Assembly: GCA_020310875.1 (NCBI GenBank)
Contig: CM035407.1
Coordinates: forward strand, 200,974,153 to 201,038,152
DNA: 64,000 bases
DNA from: Ceratopteris richardii
Lineage: Eukaryota; Streptophyta; Polypodiopsida; Polypodiales; Pteridaceae
Direction: 5' to 3'
Shown here: positions 29,672 to 41,000 of the stretch, piece by piece
Position numbering within the stretch: position 1 is the first letter of the stretch
How the letters are laid out: every line of letters starts with the position of its first letter
Program-made: the position numbers and the translations under genes
The notes under the pieces: model-generated
The model's database searches: none
What the model was told of the DNA's origin: nothing
Seen by the model: the letters and a program-made list of their open reading frames with translations, nothing else

Positions 29672-30294
29672 TGTAGCTCAGTGATGAGTAGCACCTCCTT
29701 TAATGTCAATCCGGGAAGACGTGAGGATGGTATGAAGACCTCGAGCAAGTGGCGGCACAAGTGCGTGGGTGAGAAGCACACTAGCATGCACACACACACA
29801 CACACACACGCACACACACGGTAAGACAAAGAGGGAGAATCAATGGAGTTCTTAGATTACTTTCAAAAGCTCTTACAAGTTTGTTTCAATTACAATCTAA
29901 CCCCAAAAATGAGCTCTCTAGCTCTTTTTATAGTTTTTGACTAGGTTTTGGCCCTATCCAGACCTAGTGTCCGGCCTAGTTAAAAGTTAGGTTCCAGGGC
30001 TTATTTGAGGGCTCACACGAGATCCAAAAATTACGAAAATTGGCAGGTAGATACTTCTAAAGCTCCTCAAGCTCAAGGACTCCTTGGCTTGCACAAAATG
30101 GAGCTACAAAAAGATGAAATGATATTTACAATGGTGTTTAGTGATGAGAATCACTTTTAATTGGTGTAGAGGTTTTGAAAAATTAAGGTTGCCTTAGTGC
30201 TAAATCTGCGTGAATGTTCATAAGTGCTTCTTCCTGAAGAAAATTTTTGGCCTACTTGCCAGATCTTCGTTGACTCCCTTGTTTGCTGCTAACA
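29672..30294 (-). repeat. Element 1, 5' LTR
   Basis: A 623-bp full LTR with TG..CA ends (TGTTAGCAGC.. to ..GAGCTACA on the minus strand). It contains a CA repeat (29788-29819) and a TATA-like promoter at 29924-29933. Confidence 0.92.
29924..29933 (-). promoter_or_regulatory. TATA box of element 1 5' LTR
   Basis: The minus strand reads CTATAAAAAG. The same box in the same context occurs in element 2 (49178-49187) and in the 3' LTR copy, which supports a promoter role. Confidence 0.65.
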
Positions 30295-30335
30295 CCCTCA
30301 TGTGGGGCCCACTTGAGTGTGATATTCAATATTAG

Positions 30336-30676
30336 TGTTGGAACTTGGAAGAGCTTTAATGTTCATCAATTCATGATGGAATTTGTGCATCAATATCATG
30401 CATGTTAAGTTGGGTAGTTGGGCCCTTTGTCGCTTGAGGTAGGGGTGACTGTTCAACTCCTCCCTATGGTGATGGAAATTTGTGGGCCCTAGGCCAGTTG
30501 TAATGCCTTCAAGTGGTCTAAACCAATGTCCTTCGTGTTGCCTTTAGGCAATTCTTTCCCAATGTTGCCTTTGGGTAATTTAAAACTGTGTAAACCCTTG
30601 CATTGTGGAATACAAGGAATCTCATGCGTACTATGCCCCTTCACTTGTACAACTGTTCTTTCAATTCATTCAAGCA
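30336..30676 (+). repeat. Copia C 5' LTR (putative)
   Basis: The stretch starts TGTTGGAACTTGG and ends TTCAAGCA. It is followed 4 nt later by GGTATTAAGC, a decayed initiator tRNA-Met primer-binding site. A copia gag start follows at 30786. No second LTR copy was found in the window, so the limits rest on TG..CA and the primer site only. Confidence 0.5.
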
Positions 30677-30785
30677 AAGGGGTATTAAGCTTTGAATGAA
30701 CTTTTGCATAATTTGTCTAGGCAATTCTGTTCAACTTTTTGAGATACAATCAATTTTCTGCATCAAGGTATTTTAGTCACCGACC

Positions 30786-31200
30786 ATGGCTGAAAGCAGT
30801 GATGTATTCTATATGTTGGCTCTTGAGGATAAGTTGGATGGTACCAACTACCCGTTATGGGCTTATATGATGCGACATGTATTGGTTGCAAAAGGACTAT
30901 GGAATATTGTGCAGGGTGTTGAAAGACGTCTTGTTACACCTACGAATACAGGTACTGCAAATACAGGTGTTGGAGCTTGAGCTGATGGTGATGGTGTCGA
31001 AGATGATGATATTTTGTAGATTCCTATTCGTGCTATGGTTTCTGTTGCACCTACTGTAGAGCAAATTCGTTGGGATGGCAGAGATGCTCAGGCACATGCA
31101 TTGATAGCTTTGTCTATCAAACGTGCCATTATTCCTCACATTCTCTCTTGCAGAACAACTAAAGATGCTTGGGATACACTTACCACATTGTACCAGGCTA
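30786..31200 (+). pseudogene. gag: Copia C gag fragment
   Basis: From ATG 30786 it reads MAESSDVFYMLALEDKLDGT, then NYPLWAYMMRHVLVAKGLWN. This is the N-terminal gag region shared with copia A and copia B. A stop near 30978 and another at about 31017 break the frame. The reading then continues as IRWDGRDAQAHALIALSIKR and ends abruptly at TLYQAR, where the hexamer array begins. The rest of the element is not in the window. It lies in opposite orientation to copia A's own gag (49543-50172), making a long imperfect inverted repeat. Confidence 0.75.
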
Positions 31201-32039
<839 letters not shown>

Positions 32040-32270
32040 TGTTGGAGTTAGACGTCTGTGGAAGCACGTGAACAGCACAAGGAAGAAGAAGAAGCTTGGA
32101 GCACAAAAACACAATACTGAATGTATTACTAGACAATGTACAAAGATAAGTAGCCCATTAGGGCAATAGGCATATATACAAGCCGGGGGAAAAAAACCTC
32201 CTAAAGAGGGAAAAAAGTGCCCCGGTGGTCCTAGTGTGTTCACACACATCACTACCTAAATATTTCAACA
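32040..32270 (-). repeat. Copia A 3' LTR
   Basis: 231 bp with TG..CA ends. On the minus strand it is preceded by the polypurine stretch ATGGGGGATT (32271-32280). Confidence 0.93.
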
Positions 32271-32344
32271 AATCCCCCATGGGAGTGATGCGGTGAACAA
32301 GGAGCTAGCACTCATGTATAAGGAAGTGCCAAGCTATGTGGAAA

Positions 32345-35300
32345 TCACTCCACAAAAGGAAGTAAGCCCAAAGCTTTGCGGAAAGCTTCAAACTTCTCCC
32401 TAGGCAGAGCCTTCGTGAAAAGATCTGCAATGTTCTCCTGCGTGGGCACATATGCCAAACTGATCTCCCCAGCAGAGAACCTCTCCTTGACATAGTGATA
32501 ATGCACCTCAATGTGCTTAGTGCGAGCATGGAACACAGGGTTCCCCGCAACTGCCAATGCGCTTCGACTGTCAGTGAAGATGGTGGTGGCAGAAGATTGA
32601 CCAACACCCAAATCAACCATAAGGCGTCTGAGCCACACACACTCAACAGTAGCTGTGAAATTTGCCCTATACTGAGCCTCACAATTGGAAGTGGCCACAG
32701 TAGGCTGCTTCTTGCTCAACCAAGATATACATGAGCTACCAAGCATGAAGCAAAAGTCACTGGTGGACACACGAGTGTCATAGCAACCAGCCCAATCAGA
32801 GTCAGAAAAAGCATGCAAATCTGGCGGTAGTGATCCCCCCTTGGAATAAAACAACCCAAGTAGCCGAGTACCACTCAAGTAGCAGAAGATGCGCTTAACC
32901 GCCTGCCAATGCTTGACTCCTTGGCAATGCATAAATCTGCTCATCTGTGAGACAACAAACTGAATATCTGGCCAAGTAATGCATAAGTAAATCAAGCATC
33001 CAACAACCTGTTGATAGAGAACAGCATCAAATGCATCTCCAGCATCATGAAGACTCAATCGTAAACCTGTCTCCATAGGAGTGGCAATAAGCTTACAGTC
33101 TTCAAGGCCAAAACGCTCCAATAATGTGTCAATATATTTCGTTTGACACAAAGCCATTCCACCATCAACTTGCATAAACTAAATGCATGCCCAAATAGTG
33201 ATGCAAATGCCCCAAATCAGACATCTCAAATGAGGCATGCAAATCAGCCTTGAAATCAGCAATATGCTTCTCAATAGGACCAGTGAGCAACATGTCATCA
33301 ACATAGACAACAATGATCAGAAGCACATCATTAGCACGCTTAACATATAAGGTGCTTTCAATTGGACTGTTCTCAAAACCATGTGCAACCAGATATGCAT
33401 GTATCTTCTCATACCAAGCACGTGGTGCTTGCTTTAAACCATATAATGCCTTCTTTAACCTACACACCTAGTTTTCATGCCCTTTTTGCACAAAGCCACG
33501 GGGCTGAAAAACATACACTTCTTCATGCAAGTCACCATTCATAAATGTTGTTTTAATGTCCAACTGATGTACATTCCAACCATGATGGGCTGCAAGTGCA
33601 CAAATGCTCCGAACAGTAGTCATACGGCAAAGGTCTCATCAAAATCAATGCCTCTTTCCTGCGCATAACCCTTTGCAACAAGCCTAGCCTTATACTTGTC
33701 AACTATACCATTAGGTTTACACTTCAGCTTGTATACCCACTTAGTGCCAATGGCCTTCTTGCCAAGAGGCAAATCACATAAAGACCATGTACCATTCTTC
33801 ATTATAGCATCATATTCAGATTGCATAGCAACCATCCAATTTTTTGAATTCTGTGCTTCATCAAAAGAAACAGGCTCATTCTCATCACAGAGACTAGACG
33901 CAGCCATAGCATAGCAATCTGATGCAAAGGAGGCACTATGAGAGCCTGAACAAGTACGATATGACAAAGGTGCATCTAATTTGTTGTCACGCAAAGTCTG
34001 CACTAGCCATTTTGGCATAGTTTTTGCCTGCTCAATATCAGCTCTCTCATCAACAAGTGCATCATGTAAATCTGCATCAGAAATGGAATGATCTGCATCA
34101 TCATATGAAACCTGCAAAGGCTGAGAAGTTGCCTCATTAGGACCAGCACTAGACTGTCCACCTGTAAAAAGAGGCATCAAAGTATCATACATGTCTTTGG
34201 AGCTAACAGATGTCTCCTTAGTACATGAAAGCAATGGTTGAATAGCATCTTCCACAAAGACAACATCACGGTTAACCAAAATGCGTTTAGTCTGTGGATG
34301 ATACAGATGATAGCCTTTACTTTCAGAACTGTACCCAACAAAAATACATTTTACTGCCTTATCATCCAATTTTTTGCGATGTTGTTCATGCACTAGTGCA
34401 TATGCCAAACAACCAAAAACATGCAGATGAGCAACAGATGGCTTGCGGTCATGTCAAGCCTCATATGGAGTGATAGACTACAGCGCTTTAGTGGGACACT
34501 TGTTCAGTACATATGTTGCACACATGACAGCCTCAAGCCAGAAACTATGTGGTAAAGCCTGACTCTTGACCATGCACCTCGCCATCTCCATGAGTGACCT
34601 GTTCTTTCGTTCAGCAACTCCATTCTGTTGAGGTGTATACGGCACTATACATTGGTGTTTTATCCCACGTTCAGCCAGAAATGCATTAAAATCAGAAGAC
34701 ATATATTCCCCCCCTCGATCAGAACGGAGGGTGCCCATTTTACATGCTGACAGATTTTCAGCCAAAACCAAAAACTGTTTAAAGCACATGAACACTTCAA
34801 ACTTTGCTTTGAGTGGATATACCCATGCATGCCTGGAAAAATCATCAATGAAAATCACGAAGTAAAGGTAATTTCCAAGGAGGGTGTCTGCATAGGACCA
34901 CAGACATCACTAAGTACAAGCTGCAATTTCTGTGTAGCCCGAACTGAACCATCTTTTGGAAAGGAGGAACGCTGCATTTTGCCTAAAATACAGCCTTCAC
35001 AAACATGTTTTCCAAGTGCCTCAAGTTTGGGCAAAGAGGACACCATTTCAGATTTCTGTAGGCGTAGCAAACTAGCAAAATTCAGATGACCAAAGCGTGC
35101 ATGCCAAAGCTTTGCATCTGACATAGCCTGAGAATCATTTACTGCACATGCCAAATCATTTATAGATCTTTCATAGTCTATGAGCTTATATAGCCCACGA
35201 CATAAAATGCCAGAAGCAATAATCACATCGCCATTTGATAGATCATGAACTGTACATCTATCATCAACAAATTTCACAACCAAACCAATCTTGGCTAATG

Positions 35301-35970
35301 CAGAAACTGATAACAGATTCTTCGTGATCCCTGGCACAAATAAAGCATCTGACAAAGTGAAAGAACTACCATCAGCAGTAGTCAAAATGATCTTACCAAC
35401 TCCCATAACAGGATAAGAGGAGTTATTGGCGCATGTAACATTATTCCCTGTAGGGGTAGACTAAAGTGAAGAGAAGAAACTGCGCTGCGAGGTAATATGT
35501 TTGGTCGCCCCACTGTCAAAGTACCAAACATTTGAGTCTACTGCAGACATGCATTGATCATGAGAAGATGGGTCAAAATTGCAAACAGTAGTAAACGCCT
35601 ATTCTTCTTCCTGCACAAGATTTGCAGACTCTGTTTTTGGTGTAGAGGCCTCTGCAACAACCATTCCAGCCTCTTTCTTCTTTGCCTCTTTAGCAACCAG
35701 TTTTGGACAGTTCTTTATGATATGATCATTCCCTTTACAGTACTTACAAAACAATTTTTGCTTTTCTGATTTCTTCTCATCTTTATCTTCCTTCTTCGAA
35801 TATGCAGAATTAGCAGATTTCTGCTTACTAGTTAAAGAGCTCCATTTTCCTTTGCCCTTCTGACTAGCCAGGAAAGCTTGATCTGCAACTCGCATAATGG
35901 ACCTGTTTTGCCTGGACTGTTCTTCCTGCAATAGAACAGAGACTAACTCCTCAAATGACAAGGCATTTGG
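32345..35970 (-). pseudogene. pol: Copia A pol (zinc knuckle to RNase H)
   Basis: Read leftward: zinc knuckle CKYCKGNDHIIKNC (about 35720), protease WYFDSGATKHIT (about 35510), integrase zinc module WHARFGHLN..CEGC and core with RSDRGGEY and PQQNGVAERKN (35110-34600), RT with KWVYKLKC, KKALYGLKQAPRAWY and YVDDMLLTG (33760-33290), and RNase H with SDSDWAGCYDTR and ADLFTKALP (32830-32380). Catalytic motifs are kept. The frame is broken by a TGA at 34454-34456 (Trp expected), by TAG codons at 33468-33470, 34478-34480, 35461-35463 and 35599-35601, and by frameshifts near 33170 and 33620. The integrase comes before RT, as in copia. The gag end is cut at 35970 by gypsy element 2 and resumes at 49538. 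Confidence 0.92.
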
Positions 35971-35975
35971 ATTGC

Positions 35976-36585
35976 TGTAGCTCAAGCGTAAGCACCACCT
36001 CCTTTACTTGTCAATCCGCGGAGACGTGAGGACCGGTATGAAGACCACGAGCAAGTGAAGGCACAAGTGCGTGCGTGAAAGCACACAAACATGCACACAC
36101 ATACACACACACGCGCACAAAGTAAGATCAAAGAGAGGAACAATGGAAAGCTTAGATTGCAAAAGAGTTCTCTTACAAAAGTTCTATTCTCTAACAAGCT
36201 AACCCCAAAAATGAGCTCTCTAGCTCTTTTTATAGTTTTTTGACTAGTTTTGGCCCTGTCCAGACCTAGTGTCCGGCCTAGTTAAAAATTAGGTTCCAGG
36301 GCTTATTTGAGGGCTCAAACGAAGTCTAAAAATTATGAAAATTGGTACGATGGTACTTCTAATACTCCTCAAGCTCGAGGACTCCTCGGCTTGAACAAAA
36401 TGGAGTTACTAAAAATAGATAATGGTATTTACAATGGTTTCTAGTGATGAAAATCACTATTTTTGTAGGGGATTCTTCTGAAAATTTGACATACACTTCT
36501 TGGAGCTCCCTACTTGCTCTCTCTTCTTCTATGTCCACTTCTTTGATGTGCTTCCATGCTTTGTCCTTGACCTTGAGCTTCAACA
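35976..36585 (-). repeat. Element 2, 3' LTR
   Basis: 610 bp, TG..CA ends, identical in length to the 5' LTR and with no difference seen by eye. Confidence 0.95.
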
Positions 36586-36621
36586 CTCCCCCCCCTCTCG
36601 AGTCTGTCGTCCCTGACAGAC
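36586..36621 (-). other. Element 2 polypurine tract and hairpin
   Basis: The minus strand reads CTCGAGAGGGGGGGGAG against the TGTTGAAGCT start of the 3' LTR. Just upstream, at 36602-36621, is the same 7-bp hairpin GTCTGTC/GACAGAC as in element 1. Confidence 0.8.
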
Positions 36622-37794
36622 CCTTGTTGTAGTGATTGTTCCAAGTAGTGCCTGGAGAGGGAGTGGCCCTTCTGTATGAACACAAGTCGTCCGACGTTCT
36701 TCATCTATCACTTGTGAGTCTTTGCAGGTTGTAGTCTCTTGGTATGTGCTTCTGCCTTGTATTCCAGCATGACTGTGTCGTTGTGAGTCTCCGTTGATGT
36801 TTTCTAGATCTTCCAAAGTTGATCTTCATAGTAGTCAAGCCAAGTACTCATAACCCATATTGAGTGATGGGTAAGTGTGTTCGTGCATGGGTGGAAAAAA
36901 GTATGTGCCTTGTGCACGGCCTTGTAATGTAGCCCTACGCATGCTTACTTGGAAAATGCATTGGAAGAAGTATGGTGCAAAAATTGCGGGTCTTGAGCTA
37001 AGTGCTCAAGGGTATGCTGACGAAGAGGTTTCCTAAACTATCATGGTTATGGTGTTTCCAGAGTAAAGATACTTACCATGGCGAAGGTTGATGGATGTTT
37101 GCCTCTTCGTGCTGTACACTCGGCCTTTGGGATGGAACCTTGTTGATGAATGTCCATGTTGATTGTCCACTGATGAGATCTTTTGAGTGGTGGATCCCCT
37201 CTCCTCTTTTCAAAGCAACATTTGTCACTAACAATGTGCATTTCTGAGCTTGGGCTCATGCACGTTCACTTCCCTATATTGACACTCAGAGGAATATTGG
37301 ACACGTGCCGGTTTCTAAGAGATTACCATGCTGATTGACATAGACCATTCACCAGTGCTACTGTTCCATACTGGTTCAGGAAATACTGAGAATTGAATTG
37401 CTTTATATTCCTTGGCAAGCAACATCGGGTAACTACACCAAGCTGTGTTTCACATATACTCTTTAGCTCACCATATGCAGGAGTCTTCTCCTCCAGAACT
37501 ACCTTTTGCAGATATCTCCTTGGATGCTCTTGTACATACAGTAGTTAAGCATCACTCAAGTTGTGGACCTTCAAGCTCGTCACTCCTACCATAGTAAGAG
37601 GAAACCATAGTTGTGGATGCCCTGCTCATGCTAAGTTCTTGACATCTATGAGACAAGGCAGCAATTAAATCATCTGCTAGCCAAGACACACTTCTATCCA
37701 AATTGATAAATGCCCAGTAATCGATGGTTCAATCTTCAACTAAGCATGACTCATTCATGTTCCATGAGCGAAACCTGGGAACAAGTTCTTCCTC

Positions 37795-37834
<40 letters not shown>

Positions 37835-38057
37835 TAACAATATCACAAAACAAGAAGACAGATTTTAGTATCAATCAATAAAAATCTTTGACATATGTCA
37901 ATGTGCTCTTGTGCTTGGGATTCTCAAGTGTGTCTATGCACGGCCGTGTAATGTGGCCCTATATTAATGCATACTTGGGAAATGCATGACCTAAATGGTG
38001 CAAAAGACAGGGTTGTGCAAGGAGCACATGGTTGTTGCGCGTTCGAGGCTTTCGATG
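36622..38057 (-). other. Element 2 region between pol and 3' LTR (ORF2 remnant)
   Basis: No long frame exists here. A short frame at its 3' edge (36704-36510) reads HYLEQSLQQGSVRDDRLERG, matching YYIQKPSQQGSVRDDRRERG at the end of element 1's ORF2. So the last codons of ORF2 persist although the body is gone. The interval also holds a diverged direct repeat of about 80 bp (36915-37000 and 37936-38010, sharing GCACGGCC.TGTAATGT.GCCCTA) and a T tract at 37796-37833. Deletion of ORF2 between such repeats is possible but not shown. Confidence 0.65.
37796..37833. repeat. 38-bp poly-T tract
   Basis: An uninterrupted T run inside element 2 (poly-A on the element's sense strand). Confidence 0.97.
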
Positions 38058-41000
38058 TTATTTGTGGAGGTTGATGCCGACCTTGGTGGAGGTATCCATT
38101 GAATCTCGAACTGATGTAATCCTCCTTATTGGAGTCCATTTTAGAACATCATTTGGCACTGTAGAGATCACTTCAGGCGTCTTCCTCTTTGGATGCGTTC
38201 TGAATGGTGGTATCCAGTGTGGTTGGCGCGTTGGTTCGATGGAGGCTGCTTGTACTTTTGGCTTCCAAACCCATATCCTTTTTGCACGTCTTCCTACTTT
38301 TCTTGAAGAGCTGATTTGATCTTCTTTCGGTCTCTGTACGTGGTTCTTACCCTCTTCTCTTTTTGGCTTCTTGGGTGAGACCTTTCGCATGTGGGAGAAC
38401 ATAGGTTGTTGTGGATGTAAGAGCTTCTTAGGTACCCACATCTGTAATTGCCCTTGTTGAGCTGCAGCTAACTTCTTAGGCACCCAAACTTGTTGGATAC
38501 CTTGTGATTGAGCTTGTCTGAGCTGCTTCCTTCGTCTTCTGGCTTTGTTGGTGTGCATGGATGGGATTTGTGGGGGCAAGGCTGGTGGTTGCTCTCCTTT
38601 GCGTACCCATATCTGCTTCATGCTCGGAACTGCTTTTTTATCGAATGGTGTCTTTCTATTTGATGTAGCAGTTGTCGTGAACGGTTGTGTTTGCTTGTGT
38701 GGTGGACTCACTACTGTGGCTACTTGATTCTTTGGAGAAGAAGAAAGATCCACCCGCCTTCGAACCTGGTCTTCCACGATTGACTCCTTCTGCGTCATAG
38801 AGCTTTTGACACATACAACATCTTCTTTCATATGATTAGTCTTGGAAGAACTAAGAGAGTGTGTGGTGCCGTGATCTAGGAGCATGCAGTTCTCTAATTC
38901 TAATGTAATGCATTGTTCATGTACCCAAACTTGAAGAATTTGACTTCTTAGGTTTAAGTTAACTGCATGGTCATAGATCCAATCTTGACCCAAGACAAGT
39001 GGTTCTGTAAGGTTCTCATCTTGACATACTAGCGCTTTGACTTTCATTGGAACATCTTGAAGGTAGATGGGAAGTTCCACCTCGCCCAAACAAGGGGTTT
39101 CCACACCTCCCAATCCTATGAGATAAGCTTCTATGGGATTGATGTTCAACCCCAAGTCTTGGCAGTAGGAAAGTCTAACTGCACTACTTGCTGCACCTGA
39201 GTCAATCAATGCTTTCACCGTCCTTGCACCCTTCCCTTGTCCTATCTCTATGGTCACAAAGGGTCTTCGGTCAATGACCTGAGAAGTCGCTATGTCTGAC
39301 TTTTGACACATATCCATGTGATATTTTGGGGCTTTTGAGTTGACTTCTAGGCCTAATCGCCTTAACTTATTTCGCCTAATACGCTCTCTGGCCTCTACCT
39401 GTGCTTCTTCTCTCACTCTTAACTCTTCTTCTTTTCGCTTCTTTGCAGTGTTGAGTCTCATTAGCATATCCTCAGTAAGAGGTTCTTGATATAGCTTGAC
39501 TCTACAGCCACTAATATAGTTTGGCAAGATATCTCCTTCTAGAGTGGCCAACTGAACTGCACCACTAGTGGAAATTCTATTAATGATCATGGGTCCATAT
39601 CCTCTTTTTTCCAACTTACGGGCATGTTGTTTTAGTGTGTATACCAACACTAGATCTCCCTCTTTCAATCCCTTATCCTTGATGTGTGCATCAAAGTATG
39701 CCTTTTGCCTCTTCTTTGCAGCGTAGATGCCTGCTGCCGCTCGTAGCCTCGTTTCACCCAAGCGTTCGAGATCAAAGATCCTAGAGGACAATTCATGCCC
39801 ATTCCACTCATACTCTTGTGCTACTTTTAAGGCAGGGATTAAGAAATCTAATGGTAGCACAGCGTTCTGTCCGAAGACCATCTGAAATGGGGTGGCGTCG
39901 AGTACCGTTTTGTAGGCAACTCGATAAGCCCAAACAGCATGATGAAGTTGTTTGTCCCAATCAGAGCGTTTATTATTTACCAATTTTGTCAATACGTTAC
40001 AGAGGATCTTATTGGTACTCTCGGCTTGTCCGTTGGCTTGTGGATGATAGGGGGCGGATTTCTTATGTATCACCAAGAATTCTTGGAGAAGATTTTCAAT
40101 GACTTCATTCAAGAAGTGTGTGCCTCTATCGCTCACCAACTCTATTGGTAGTCCATATCTCGCGAACACATTCTCGAATAAGAACTTAGCCGTAGTCTGA
40201 GCATCATTCTTTGTTGTGGCTTTGACTTCTACCCACTTGGTAAGGTAATCTGTGGCTACAATAATATACTCTGCATGGGAGTTTCTAGCAGGGGGATTAA
40301 TAGGACCTATGAAGTCTATGCCCCACTTGGAAAATGCACGCCCTCCCATCATTGGCCTCAAAGGCATCTCGTCTTTTCTAACTGGATATTGTGCACGTTG
40401 GCATGTGTCACATTTCTTCACATAGGTATGTGCATCCATATGAAGAGTGGGCCACCAAAGTCCTGAGAATAGAATGGTCTTAATCACTCGGTCAGGACCA
40501 AAATGTCCACCTGCAACACCACTGTGTGCAGTCTCTAAGACCCTTAAATAGTCTGATTCATGAACGCACAGTCTTAAGTAACCATCTTTACCTCTCCGGT
40601 ATAGGTTCTCTCCTACTAAGGCATAGCCTTGAGCCTCTTGCTCCATATTTCGTCTTCTTGCTAGACTGGCCTCTTTGGGTAATCTTCCCGATCTCATAAA
40701 CTCTACCAATGGAGCACTCCAATCTGGAATTAATGATACTTGATAAAGGGTCGCATGCTCCACTGGTGGTCTCTCTCTGCACATTGGACAATTCTTGATC
40801 CACTCATTGATTTCTTTGTCCATGCTAGGCCAATACACTCCTAAACGTTTCAAATTCTGCAATGTTCGTTGTTTAGAATAGTGATTTCCTAGCAATCCCT
40901 CATGAGCTTGCTGCAACCAACTACTATGTTCATCATCCTCGACACAACAAGCTAATACACCCTCAGTATCTTGTTTGTACATGCTTCCTGCCAATATGTG

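Larger units (their letters stand above)
13647..30294 (-). mobile_element. Ty3/gypsy element 1 (Tat-like, with extra ORF2)
   Basis: A 16.6-kb LTR retrotransposon on the minus strand. From its 5' end: LTR 29672-30294, tRNA-Asp primer-binding site, a 1.7-kb leader with a TCGCGAT minisatellite, gag-pol 27917-19530, an out-of-register tail to 18429, ORF2 18222-14110, polypurine tract, and 3' LTR 13647-14186. The RT block YVDDLCAHS, the tRNA-Asp primer and the lack of a chromodomain point to the non-chromovirus Tat/Athila side of Ty3/gypsy, closest in motif style to Tat. The LTRs differ at about eight positions over 540 bp by eye. The 3' LTR lacks its outer 79 bp, and the insertion junction is abnormal (21-bp flanking repeat, 11-bp filler). 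Confidence 0.92.
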
